From assembly GCA_019694395.1 (NCBI GenBank), contig JAIBCC010000015.1:62001-126000 (forward strand): a stretch of DNA of 64,000 nt, given 5' to 3'. This document shows, in pieces, positions 44,995 to 53,412 of the stretch. The notes beneath the pieces are model-generated. The model was not told the DNA's origin and did no database searches. It saw nothing but the letters and a program-made list of their open reading frames with translations. Positions within the stretch are counted from its first letter, which is position 1; each line of letters opens with the position of its first letter. The translations under genes were made by a program, and so were the position numbers. This DNA is from Pyrinomonadaceae bacterium (GTDB lineage: Bacteria; Acidobacteriota; Blastocatellia; Pyrinomonadales; Pyrinomonadaceae).

Positions 44995-45747
44995 ATGAAA
45001 AAATTTTACCAAATTTTATTTTCTTTAGGGTTTGCAGCATTTTTAGCTTATTCTTTTGGAACTTGGCAGGCTATCTCGGCACAGGAAAAACCTCTCGACT
45101 ATCTTGAAATTCAACGAATCTTATTAACACCTGTCCCAAATGATCAGTTTCCTACAAAAGGTGATCGGGATAAATTTCTGATAAACGAAATTTTAAGAAG
45201 AAGAGTTACTGATCAGCCTCCATTTACTGATGATATTAGAGATCAATTAAAAAAAGCCGGGGCAACCGAATTTTTACTTAATACAATTAAAACAAATATT
45301 AAGAAAACCAATCCCCCGCCTACTCCAATACCTTCGACACCTACACCTACGCCAACTCCCGTTCCGACTCCAACGCCAACTCCTACACCGACACCGACAC
45401 CGACACCTACGCCAACTCCTATTCCAACACCCGAAGTAACTGCAACTCCTACACCGGTTGAAGAGTTACCGAAAACTCCTTATACAATTAAAGAAATCAA
45501 CAGCGAATTGGACAAAAACAATAGTTCAGAAAATCAAAAAGAATTGATCAGGAAAATTGAGATCAGAAAATTTAGTGGGACACTTACTCCTAATCTGGAA
45601 GAATTTTTGAGGATAGATGGAGCAATTCCCGAATTAATTGATGCACTTAAGAAAAACAATGTAAATCTTTCGCCTGCTTCCGCATCAATCTTAACTGAAT
45701 TTGTAAATTATTTTTACTCAATAATTTCGGATAAATTTGGTGAATGA
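44995..45747 (+). CDS. Exported Pro/Thr-rich protein with two copies of the same module
   Basis: 250 residues with a signal peptide (cleavage near ISAQ). Residues 36-101 and 161-219 are module copies related to those in the preceding SUMF1 protein ([13 protein letters not shown]...[14 protein letters not shown] and [11 protein letters not shown]...[14 protein letters not shown]). They are separated by a Pro-Thr repeat linker of about 40 residues (107-152), typical of an extended spacer in cell-envelope proteins. Function unknown; the shared module and spacing mark it as a partner of the SUMF1 protein and kinase. Confidence 0.82.
   Translation: MKKFYQILFSLGFAAFLAYSFGTWQAISAQEKPLDYLEIQRILLTPVPNDQFPTKGDRDKFLINEILRRRVTDQPPFTDDIRDQLKKAGATEFLLNTIKTNIKKTNPPPTPIPSTPTPTPTPVPTPTPTPTPTPTPTPTPTPIPTPEVTATPTPVEELPKTPYTIKEINSELDKNNSSENQKELIRKIEIRKFSGTLTPNLEEFLRIDGAIPELIDALKKNNVNLSPASASILTEFVNYFYSIISDKFGE
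45320..45450 (+). repeat. Low-complexity Pro-Thr coding repeat
   Basis: A six-base CCNACN repeat encodes alternating Pro and Thr within the gene above. Codons vary in the third base, suggesting selection for the peptide rather than recent DNA slippage alone. Confidence 0.8.
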
Positions 45748-45773
45748 AAGGTTAGCTTTCTTCCAAAATAATT

Positions 45774-46445
45774 TTAATAATCGGTGCAATCCCCCAAATC
45801 ACCATCCTGGCAAATAAAAAGGTTCGGAGAATATTCTTTAGTTTGTTTCTTGACGGCTTGCCATAATTTTGAGTTGCCATAAGTTTCTTTTGTCCAACCA
45901 AGTTTTTTACGGTTGCGCCAAACAAACTCATACGCCGATTTTTCATCTGCTCCTTTTAGATGCTGAGCTTCATGCAACAATACTGCGGCTCTTTCAACAT
46001 CATCCAACGGATAAGTAAAAAAATCAGGATAAACAGTCATAATTTCAAAAGGAAAATTTGTTGCCGCATAAGCATTTTCTTTTTCGACCGAAGCATTGAG
46101 CCAATTATCGTTACTGCGAATCGCAGCCAGATAATTCAATAAAAATGCTTCCTGACTAAAGCCTTTCGTTTCTAATACCTGTATAGCCGCATTAACTTTC
46201 TGTTTTTCATTAAATTGAAGTGGAGCAGAAGTAAAAATTAATGAAAGATAAAAACCCAGAATCGAAAATAAAAGCACAACCATACAACTGACAACCCGCC
46301 AAATAATCTTGGTTTTTACCGATTTCGGCTGATTTTCGGTTGTGACCTGCTTCATTGGGTAACTTTTTAGGTCAAATTCGCAACGGCGGCAGTTTTCCGC
46401 TTCTAAAAAGTTGATTAAATTGCAATTAGGACATTTTTTATTCAT
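45774..46445 (-). CDS. Membrane protein with zinc ribbon and HExxH-like motif
   Basis: About 223 residues from ATG 46445. The N-terminal CPNC...CRRC (KKCPNCNLINFLEAENCRRC) is a zinc-ribbon, followed by a transmembrane helix (IIWRVVSCMVVLLFSILGFY). The outer domain contains AAVLLHEAQHLKGADE, an HExxH metalloprotease-like motif with downstream Glu, and YEFVWRNRKKLGW. The ending CQDGDLGDCTDY has two Cys. It may be a membrane-anchored metallopeptidase, but the third ligand cannot be fixed. Convergent with the preceding operon. Confidence 0.75.
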   Translation of the reverse strand: MNKKCPNCNLINFLEAENCRRCEFDLKSYPMKQVTTENQPKSVKTKIIWRVVSCMVVLLFSILGFYLSLIFTSAPLQFNEKQKVNAAIQVLETKGFSQEAFLLNYLAAIRSNDNWLNASVEKENAYAATNFPFEIMTVYPDFFTYPLDDVERAAVLLHEAQHLKGADEKSAYEFVWRNRKKLGWTKETYGNSKLWQAVKKQTKEYSPNLFICQDGDLGDCTDY

Positions 46446-46632
46446 TACTTTCAAGTTTCGTGAAGAAAACGAACACTATATTTAAAAAACTGGAAAAGCC
46501 CCTGAAATTCCAATGTTTTTTAAAGACAAAGAAACTTTACGTTGTTTTTCTGCATCCAAAGTTGCATTAACCAATTCGGAAGATTAAGATTTCTGAATGG
46601 AATTCAGTCATACCTACAAAGGAGTTACCCAG

Positions 46633-47694
46633 GTGAAATTTATTTACTCCGCAATTTTTATAGTTGCTTTAATTATATGCTCCAGCTTGCCGTCTTTTGC
46701 ACAGGAAAACGAACCAGTTGTTATTGACGAAGTAGTTGCACAAATAAATGATGGTGTTTTAACGCTGTCCCGCATCAACCGTGAGATGAAAGAGCTTGAA
46801 AATGCTTTGGTTCAGCAAAACAAAAAGACCGCCGAAGCCGCTAAAGCAGAAATTGAAGGTAAAAAAGGCGAGTTTATTGCCGGATTAATTCAGGAAGAGT
46901 TATTGATCCAAAAAGGTAAAGAACTTGGTGTTGAACAGGATGTAGATGCCGAAATCAACAAGCGTTTTATTCAAATCATGAAGGAGCAAAACATCAAAAC
47001 TCTCGAAGCTCTTTATGCTTCGCTTCGGGCTCAAAATTACAATGTTGATGAGATCCGGGAAAACTGGCGCAGAGAAATCACGAAAGATCTGGTTCTCCAA
47101 CGTGAAGTTGATTCCAGAATTTATTACGGTTGGACAGGCAACGAAATCCGGAAATATTGGGAAGCTAACAAAGTAAAATTCACCAAACCGGAAAAGGTGA
47201 CACTTTCCGAAATCTTTTTGAATTATGCGGGTCGGGATGAAAATGCGGTTAAAGCAAAAGCCAAAGATCTGGTTGACCAGCTCCGCAAAGGTGCCAATTT
47301 TGACCAGTTGGTTCTGGCAAATTCCGACCGTGATGATGTTCAGCAAACCAAAGGTAAAGTCGGAACATTTACCGTCAACGAATTAACCGAAAAATTGATC
47401 GGACCGATCAAAGGCACAAAAACAGGTGGATATACCGATCCAATCGAGGTAGAAGGCGGAATTGAGATTTTGCGGATTGATTCCCGTGAAGAAGCCAGCC
47501 AGGAATCGGTTTTTGATGAAGATCAGGTTCGTCGGGCAATGACCTACGAAAAAATTCCTTCTGAACGAAAAAAATATATTGTTGAACTTAAGAAAGATGC
47601 CTACATAGAAATTGCCGAAGCCTATCGTGCTTTGATCTTGCCTTATTTGAATAAGGACGATACTACGGCTGAAGCGACCAAAACCGATAAATAA
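46633..47694 (+). CDS. SurA-like periplasmic chaperone / parvulin peptidyl-prolyl isomerase
   Basis: The best start is GTG 46633, eight bases after AAAGGAG, which gives a clean signal peptide (MKFIYSAIFIVALIICSSLP...FAQ); an ATG at 46597 lacks a site. The mature N-terminal region VAQINDGVLTLSRINREMKE is SurA-like. A helical segment leads into a parvulin domain (about 190-290: VTLSEIFLNYAGRDENA, LRKGANFDQLVLANSDRDD, KGKVGTFTVNEL). It should assist outer-membrane protein folding in the periplasm. Monocistronic with a terminator after it. Confidence 0.9.
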   Translation: MKFIYSAIFIVALIICSSLPSFAQENEPVVIDEVVAQINDGVLTLSRINREMKELENALVQQNKKTAEAAKAEIEGKKGEFIAGLIQEELLIQKGKELGVEQDVDAEINKRFIQIMKEQNIKTLEALYASLRAQNYNVDEIRENWRREITKDLVLQREVDSRIYYGWTGNEIRKYWEANKVKFTKPEKVTLSEIFLNYAGRDENAVKAKAKDLVDQLRKGANFDQLVLANSDRDDVQQTKGKVGTFTVNELTEKLIGPIKGTKTGGYTDPIEVEGGIEILRIDSREEASQESVFDEDQVRRAMTYEKIPSERKKYIVELKKDAYIEIAEAYRALILPYLNKDDTTAEATKTDK

Positions 47695-47708
47695 TTATTC
47701 TCTTAATA

Positions 47709-47760
47709 ATTTTTAGGCTGAACGGCAAACCGATTAAGGCTTGCTTTTCAGCCTAAAATT
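47709..47760. terminator. Bidirectional terminator between convergent genes
   Basis: TTTTAGGCTGA (47711-47721) and TCAGCCTAAAA (47748-47758) are inverted repeats flanked by A/T runs. The right arm overlaps the stop codon of the gene at 47748. Confidence 0.8.
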
Positions 47761-48200
47761 TCTTTGATGGCATTCTCAAAACTCAAAATCTTCTTTTTCG
47801 CCCTTTTCACATCGGGATGTTCGTCGCCTAAACGGGTTTGTAATGCCCAATAGTCTGTTTCAAGTTCATTTTTCCGCACCATCAATTTTCCTAAAGCAAG
47901 CGTCAATTTTACTGCATCAGTTTGAATCAATAATTTTTCTAAATCTTTTTGGATCAAACCCAATTCGTGATTTGCTTCTTTTACTTTCGGATAATCCTCT
48001 TTGTAAGTGACCAAAAGACTTTCAACTTCTGATTCTAATTCCACCTTTCGTAGTAAAAGTTCGGCATAGGCTGGCGATGATTTTACTGATTTGGAAGCTG
48101 CAGACAGAGAATTTGCCGTAGTCTTATCAGTTTGTGCAAATGATGCCAAAGAAAAAAATACCACTAAACATAAAGCCAAGATCAATTTTTGTAAATTCAT
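47748..48200 (-). CDS. Small exported coiled-coil protein
   Basis: About 150 residues from ATG 48200 with signal peptide MNLQKLILALCLVVFFSLAS (FAQ). The rest is helical and heptad-like. Two segments, YKEDYPKVKEANHELGLI and LGDEHPDVKRAKKKILSF, resemble the 'HPdv..a...i' helices of polysaccharide chain-length (Wzz/BY-kinase) periplasmic domains, but there is no transmembrane pair. Function unknown; it is leftward, 36 bases after the next gene. Confidence 0.7.
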   Translation of the reverse strand: MNLQKLILALCLVVFFSLASFAQTDKTTANSLSAASKSVKSSPAYAELLLRKVELESEVESLLVTYKEDYPKVKEANHELGLIQKDLEKLLIQTDAVKLTLALGKLMVRKNELETDYWALQTRLGDEHPDVKRAKKKILSFENAIKEILG

Positions 48201-48235
48201 AACCAAACCTTCCTCGTTTTAATTTCTAATTAAAT

Positions 48236-49105
48236 CTAATTTGTTTCAATTTCAAAAGAATTTGCAGGTAATGCCTGATTATAAGCAAATGAATTGATTC
48301 CAAATTTCCATTCAAGATCAAGATTCTTTTTGGCATTTATTTGAGTTGGCGAGTTATTGTAATAAACGTATTTTAAGGAATATTGGCTAGGCAAAGTTAA
48401 ACCGCCTAAATTTTGAAAATTTGAGAATTCCTCAATTATTTGAAAACGATCTGAGCTTTGTCCTGCCGAGTTATCAATTGTCGTCCCTTGTCTGGCGGCG
48501 ATCAGTTTAAAATATTCTGTTCTGATGTGGTGAAATGTCTGTTTATCAAAAAACATTTTAACTTCTAAATCAAATCCTCCTTTGGGAAGGTATTCAATTA
48601 CATAAGTCTCCGTATCACCTATCTTTTTTGTGCCAGCCGGGGTAATTTTTGCCTGTCTTTTATTGACATCATTTAGTGCCCAGGAAGAAAACAACTCTCC
48701 GCCTAATAAACCCTCTTTTAAGATAGATTTATAAGATAAAATGAAATCACCCAACATCGAGTATGAACCCGGTTTGGTAAATGCAACCTGCGTTTTTTCG
48801 CCATTATAACTGAATTTATCTTGAGGATAATCGTTAGATTGGAGAAGTATTCCCCATAGATTTTTTTCCCCTTCCGAAGCAAAAACTGCATTACCTGTCA
48901 CCGTAGTTGCCGAACCTTTATACATAAATTGGACAGAAGATGTCAGCAGTTGATTGGTAATCCCGGCGCGTTTAGCTTTAGTGCCGATAGAGTCCAGATG
49001 TTTAGAAATGATCTCACTTACGGTTAAATTGTCAGCCGCAATAACCGAAAGGGTATTAATCAACACAATAATAAAAGTAAAAATATATATAGTTCGTTTT
49101 TTCAT
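48236..49105 (-). CDS. Exported outer-membrane lipoprotein-sorting-like protein, paralog 1
   Basis: About 289 residues from ATG 49105 (MKKRTIYIFTFIIVLINTLS signal). The start of the mature part, LTVSEIISKHLDSIGT, and the later YVIEYLPKGGFDLEVKMFFD and FHHIRTEYFK resemble the LolA/LolB-like beta-barrel half used by outer-membrane lipoprotein-sorting and sigma-E regulatory proteins. It is homologous to the next gene upstream (49232), probably a tandem duplication. Substrate unknown. Confidence 0.75.
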   Translation of the reverse strand: MKKRTIYIFTFIIVLINTLSVIAADNLTVSEIISKHLDSIGTKAKRAGITNQLLTSSVQFMYKGSATTVTGNAVFASEGEKNLWGILLQSNDYPQDKFSYNGEKTQVAFTKPGSYSMLGDFILSYKSILKEGLLGGELFSSWALNDVNKRQAKITPAGTKKIGDTETYVIEYLPKGGFDLEVKMFFDKQTFHHIRTEYFKLIAARQGTTIDNSAGQSSDRFQIIEEFSNFQNLGGLTLPSQYSLKYVYYNNSPTQINAKKNLDLEWKFGINSFAYNQALPANSFEIETN

Positions 49106-49231
49106 AAATGTTCTAAATCCTTGTATTAAGCCAAAATTATTTGTCATTTGATTTTAAGCTAATGCTCTTTATTAAAAGCCAAGGTAAAATAATTTTTCGG
49201 CAAATTTTATGAGGCTTTTATAATCCTGCAA

Positions 49232-50080
49232 TTATTCGGCATTTACATCAAAAGAATTTGCTTCCAGATTTTGGTTAAAAAGAAAATTTGAAAACTCAAA
49301 TTTCCATTCAAACTCATTTGTTCCGCGTCCATCCAGTAAAAGATGAATTCGATATTTATGCGGCAGAGTTAATCCGTTTTCCACTTTATAATCCGAAAAA
49401 TCCTCAGTTAAAATTTGTTTTGATTCTAATTGTTGTGATGATTGCTCCGGCGTTTTACCCTGAGCCGCCGAAAAAGTTTGCCGATATTCAGTGCGAAGGT
49501 GTTGAAAGTTTTGGGCATCAAAATAGAGTTTAATTGTCGAACTAGAACCCCGGCGCGGAGAATATTCCAACACATAAACTTCTCTTCCATCAAGTTTTTT
49601 CTTTCCGTTACTGTTTAATTTTGCATTTCTGGATTGAATATCAAATAATGCCCAGGACGAAGAAAGAGTTCCGCCAAACAGCCCTTCACTAAAGACTTGT
49701 TTGTTGCTGAAAATAAAATTTCCAAAGGGTGAGCGTAATCCGGGTGTAATAAAAGCGATTTCAACTTTATTCCCGTCAAAACTGACTTTTTCGGACGGAT
49801 AATCAAGGGAATTGTATTTGGTTCCAAGCATCACTTTTCCGGCTTGGGAAACGATTACAGCGTTCCCAAAAGTTTTTGAGCCGCTATTGCGTAAAATAGA
49901 AAACTCGGAAACACCAATAGCTAATTGATTTGTAATTAGTTTGCGTTTATCTGCGGTTCCAATCGAATCCAGATGTTTGGTAAGTATTTCCTCAACGCTC
50001 AATTTATCATCTGCTTTAATGATTATAAAACTTGATAAAATGACAATTATAATAAAACAAACAGCAAAATAATTTTTCAT
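49232..50080 (-). CDS. Exported outer-membrane lipoprotein-sorting-like protein, paralog 2
   Basis: About 282 residues from ATG 50080 (the frame opens at 50101, inside dusB). The mature start LSVEEILTKHLDSIGT, the middle LFGGTLSSSWALFDIQ and VLEYSPRRGSSSTIKLYFD align along the length of the neighbour at 48236. Same beta-rich LolA-like pattern. It follows dusB with an 11-base gap, so it is likely read from the same transcript. Confidence 0.75.
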   Translation of the reverse strand: MKNYFAVCFIIIVILSSFIIIKADDKLSVEEILTKHLDSIGTADKRKLITNQLAIGVSEFSILRNSGSKTFGNAVIVSQAGKVMLGTKYNSLDYPSEKVSFDGNKVEIAFITPGLRSPFGNFIFSNKQVFSEGLFGGTLSSSWALFDIQSRNAKLNSNGKKKLDGREVYVLEYSPRRGSSSTIKLYFDAQNFQHLRTEYRQTFSAAQGKTPEQSSQQLESKQILTEDFSDYKVENGLTLPHKYRIHLLLDGRGTNEFEWKFEFSNFLFNQNLEANSFDVNAE

Positions 50081-50090
50081 TTTTTGATTT

Positions 50091-51176
50091 TTAAATACCA
50101 CTTGCTACTTCACAAGTGTTTAAGTCTTCAACACTGAATGCGTCACAAGATTCTATTGCAGGAGTTTCAGCTTCGATTAAGCCGTCACCGTAACGATTTC
50201 CGGTGGCTAAAGTATTGAAGTAAATTCCGATATTGTCAAGAATTTCCTGAGCCGAATGCGAATGATACAGAGTTTGGCGAAATTGTGCGCCGCCAACCAA
50301 ACCTTTTGTAAATTGTCCGGCAAGCTGTTTCATTTTGCCAAGTGCAACGATTTCCGGCATTTCTTCTTGTAAATAACCGAAAAATTCGAGCAAAACAGCC
50401 TTTTTTTCTTCAATATCCGGTTGGTAAGGTTCGCGTCCTTCGATAACGTCCTGAAATTGACGGAAAATCCAGGGATTTTGCATTGCACCGCGTCCGATTA
50501 AAACTCCGTCAACTCCTGATTCCTGCCATTTTTTGAACCCGTATTCCAAAGAGGTAATATCACCGTTGCCGGAAACCGGGACGCTAACAGCTTCCTTCAC
50601 GGCTTTGATAACTTCCCAATTTGCCAAGCCTTTGTAACCTTGCTCTTTGGTGCGCCCGTGAACCTGAATATGTTCCACGCCGCATTGTTCCGCCATTTTC
50701 GCCGTTTCGATAGCATTAATGGTCGAATCACTGAAACCGATTCGCATTTTCAGTGTGAGCGGAATTGAGATGGATTTTTTGATTTCTTTTAAGATAATTT
50801 CCAAACGCGGCAGATCGCGCAACAGACCTGAACCTCCCCCGTGTTTGACGACTTTTGGAGCAGGACAACCGCAATTAACGTCCAGAATATCCGCACCGAC
50901 CTCTTCTGCCATTTCTGCGCCCATTGCCATTCGTTCGGGCTGTCCGCCGAAAATCTGCACCGCAAACGGGCGTTCCGACTCGTCAAACCGCATCTGCCGT
51001 TTGGATTTCGGATTGTGGCGCGTCAAGCCTTCGACTGAGATGAATTCCGAAACAACCAGTCCCACTCCGCCGCGATTTTTTATTAAACGGCGAAAAGTAT
51101 AATCCGTTACGCCCGCCATCGGGGACAGAATTAAAGGAGGATTTATTTCGATATTGCGAATTTTGAAAGGTTTCAT
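50091..51176 (-). CDS. dusB: tRNA-dihydrouridine synthase
   Basis: 361 residues, FMN-dependent TIM barrel. LSPMAGVTDYTFRRL at the N-terminus, VNCGCPAPKV with catalytic Cys104, KMRIGFSD, HGRTKEQGYKG and GNGDITS are conserved Dus blocks; the GVDGVLIGRGAMQNPWIF segment binds FMN phosphate. It reduces uridines in the D-loop of tRNAs with NADPH. DusB is the best-fitting subfamily but the choice among Dus types is tentative. Starts seven bases after the upstream gene. Confidence 0.93.
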   Translation of the reverse strand: MKPFKIRNIEINPPLILSPMAGVTDYTFRRLIKNRGGVGLVVSEFISVEGLTRHNPKSKRQMRFDESERPFAVQIFGGQPERMAMGAEMAEEVGADILDVNCGCPAPKVVKHGGGSGLLRDLPRLEIILKEIKKSISIPLTLKMRIGFSDSTINAIETAKMAEQCGVEHIQVHGRTKEQGYKGLANWEVIKAVKEAVSVPVSGNGDITSLEYGFKKWQESGVDGVLIGRGAMQNPWIFRQFQDVIEGREPYQPDIEEKKAVLLEFFGYLQEEMPEIVALGKMKQLAGQFTKGLVGGAQFRQTLYHSHSAQEILDNIGIYFNTLATGNRYGDGLIEAETPAIESCDAFSVEDLNTCEVASGI

Positions 51177-51183
51177 TTCAAAT

Positions 51184-51960
51184 TTATTTTACTTTTTCTA
51201 AATCAATAAAGAGTTTCATTTCACCGCCTCTGCGGAGTTTAATGGATTTTAACTTTTCCTTTGACCATTTTGTAAGTTTTTTACCTTTTGGGGTTTCAAC
51301 TTCTACTCTATATTCTCCTTCTGGTAACTCAATGCTGAAATTACCTTGGTCATTACTTTTTGTGAAATAAGTTCTTTTTGGAAAATTCTTATCGTTAATG
51401 GAAATTTTTGCAATAGACGCGTCATCTGTAGTTTGTCCAACTCTACCTATTAAAAGAGCATTCTTTTTTAGAGGCAAAGCTTCCCGAAGAAAATCTATAT
51501 CTTCCATTAGTTTTTTATGAAGAAAGTTCTCAAATTCTTTCATTCCATTAGTAGCGACATCTGTCATTTTTGACCTTAAACAATAGTTTGTCTCATAGAT
51601 GTTCTTTTTCTCATTCTTTCGGGCATAAATAACATACTCATTGTTTTTGAAAAAAGGGATTGAAAAAGAACAATATCCAAATTCCCCTCCATCAACCTTG
51701 ATTATTTCACCTTTCTTAACACCTGAAAAAGCCTCGGTAACCTCAAAAGTTTGAAATTCAGAGGTATTCATATATTGATTTTCTCCCTCTTTGATTTCAA
51801 TTAAACCTTCAACCGCTTTTCCTATAAAAACTATATCGGCTAAGTTGTAAACTTCTTGCGGAGTATAGTCTACACAACTACAACCTCTTACTTGTTCAAC
51901 ATTTCCAAAAGAAATGATCAAAAAAATTGAAAATATTGAAATGAGAATTTTGTGTTTCAT
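51184..51960 (-). CDS. Exported protein with CSC N-terminus (NTR/TIMP-like) and beta-sandwich tail
   Basis: About 258 residues from ATG 51960 (MKHKILISIFSIFLIISFGN). The mature protein begins with CSCVDYTPQEVYNLADIVF and IGKAVEG, the pattern of netrin/TIMP-like domains whose N-terminal Cys pairs form disulfides; further Cys are at GYCSF and NYCLR. A C-terminal segment (TKSNDQGNFSIELPEGEYRV) looks like a carboxypeptidase-regulatory beta sandwich. Probably extracellular or periplasmic; role unknown. Confidence 0.75.
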   Translation of the reverse strand: MKHKILISIFSIFLIISFGNVEQVRGCSCVDYTPQEVYNLADIVFIGKAVEGLIEIKEGENQYMNTSEFQTFEVTEAFSGVKKGEIIKVDGGEFGYCSFSIPFFKNNEYVIYARKNEKKNIYETNYCLRSKMTDVATNGMKEFENFLHKKLMEDIDFLREALPLKKNALLIGRVGQTTDDASIAKISINDKNFPKRTYFTKSNDQGNFSIELPEGEYRVEVETPKGKKLTKWSKEKLKSIKLRRGGEMKLFIDLEKVK

Positions 51961-51986
51961 TAATTCACCAAAATTTTGGTTATATT

Positions 51987-52754
51987 TTACCAAATTTTAC
52001 TTTCCAAAATCAGTTTGCCAATAGTTCTATTTTGTTTTTTCTGCAAATCTTCTGTTTCTTTGAGAGTTAAAATAATTTCTGAAGTGTTAGGTGTCAAAAT
52101 GAAAACATCAGATTGAGCAAATCCAATTGGAATAGGTTCTTCATAATATTTCAGCGGCTTTTCCAATAAAATACCAACAATTCGATAAATCCGGTTTTCA
52201 AAACCGTTGAATATAAAAGTTCCTAACTTGTTCGTTTTTTTATTAAAACTAAAACCCTGGTCAAAAATCGAATCCTGCAAATTCACATAAACGTCCGGCA
52301 CCGGTTTGCCTTCTTTGTTAATTACTTTTCCGGTAATTTTTATTTGCAATAGCGGTGGTGGAAGCTGAAAAGTAACTATTTTTAATAAACTTCGGCTTTT
52401 GACCTCAAAAATCTCCGCCTCTGTGCGTTTTTTTGTATTCGGAAAATAAAAGGTGGTGTAAGGGGCAATATCGCTCGGTTTATCATCAAAATTTATGCTC
52501 AAAGTATATTTTCCGTCAGGAACATCAAAGAAAGTAAATTTTCCTGAAATACTGCTGATTGCCATTAACTTAGGGTCAATTACAATTTTGGTAGAGCCAA
52601 CCGGAACCAATTCGATTTCAGTATAAGACTGCGGTTTGCCGTTCGATTTTAGAAGTGTCCCGCGCAAAATTGCATTATTTCCGGTTTGCGAAAAGTTTGA
52701 GAATGAGAAGAGTAAGATAAAAGCAATAAGGAAAATTGTGAGTTTTATTTTCAT
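51987..52754 (-). CDS. Exported protein with carboxypeptidase-regulatory-like domains
   Basis: About 255 residues from ATG 52754 (MKIKLTIFLIAFILLFSFSN, cleavage near FSQ). Two beta-sandwich repeats are visible: LRGTLLKSNGKPQSYTEIEL...GKYTLSINF and ITGKVINKEGKPVPDVYVNL...GFENRIYRIVG. Such Cna-B/CarboxypepD_reg-like domains usually act as structural or binding modules. It precedes the CSC protein by 26 bases on the same strand and shares its type of tail domain. Confidence 0.75.
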   Translation of the reverse strand: MKIKLTIFLIAFILLFSFSNFSQTGNNAILRGTLLKSNGKPQSYTEIELVPVGSTKIVIDPKLMAISSISGKFTFFDVPDGKYTLSINFDDKPSDIAPYTTFYFPNTKKRTEAEIFEVKSRSLLKIVTFQLPPPLLQIKITGKVINKEGKPVPDVYVNLQDSIFDQGFSFNKKTNKLGTFIFNGFENRIYRIVGILLEKPLKYYEEPIPIGFAQSDVFILTPNTSEIILTLKETEDLQKKQNRTIGKLILESKIW

Positions 52755-52820
52755 AAAATCAAAAAGAAAAATCGTAAATTGCAAACAATTTTAGCTTACA
52801 ATTTACGATTCTCTGAAAAA

Positions 52821-53369
52821 CTACTTGGTTGCTTTGCGAAGTTCAACGCCCGAAGCGACAAAAGAAACCTCCGTCACAGAGCCGTCAGCATTGCGATTGT
52901 TAAATTTGCTGCCGTCTTCTATCAAATGGTCAACTTCGGCTTTTGACAAAGTTTTGACCGTGAAAACGCCTTCCGCTTTAGCTTTCAGATTTTGCGAAGC
53001 GGCATTCAGGGGAATGAAAAACGCGTGGTCTTTCATTTTGATCCGAATTGATTTGGCTTCTTTTGATGGTGCAAGCTCCATCCAGCAGCCTTCCGCTTTG
53101 CAGGAACGAACCATCACGCCTTCGACCAAAACGGTTTTTCCTGAAAATTTGTCTGGCGTTGCCAAAATTTTGGCTAAATCAACTTTTTTAGCTTTACCGG
53201 TAAAATTGCCTCGTTTGATTGGAAAAGCGGTTTTATCGGTAATATCAGCCTGCATCGCTTTGGCTTTTTCATCCGGCTTTTCATCCATTTTCATTCCGCC
53301 CATTTCCTGCGCGAGGGTAACGCCGGCAAAGGCTAAACTTAAAATCGTTAAAATAAATAATTTTTTCAT
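52821..53369 (-). CDS. Exported DUF4920 (OB-fold) protein
   Basis: 182 residues with signal peptide MKKLFILTILSLAFAGVTLAQ, a Met/Asp-rich linker (EMGGMKMDEKPDEK), then an OB-fold domain with GKTVLVEGVMVRSCKAEGCW and MELAPSKEAKSIRIKMKDH. The CxxxGCWMEL block is characteristic of DUF4920. The Met-rich linker and conserved Cys pair would suit metal binding (copper, for instance), which is inference. Periplasmic. Confidence 0.85.
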   Translation of the reverse strand: MKKLFILTILSLAFAGVTLAQEMGGMKMDEKPDEKAKAMQADITDKTAFPIKRGNFTGKAKKVDLAKILATPDKFSGKTVLVEGVMVRSCKAEGCWMELAPSKEAKSIRIKMKDHAFFIPLNAASQNLKAKAEGVFTVKTLSKAEVDHLIEDGSKFNNRNADGSVTEVSFVASGVELRKATK

Positions 53370-53412
53370 CGTAAGTTATTCTCCAAAAAGTATTTTTTAA
53401 GATTATAGCAAA

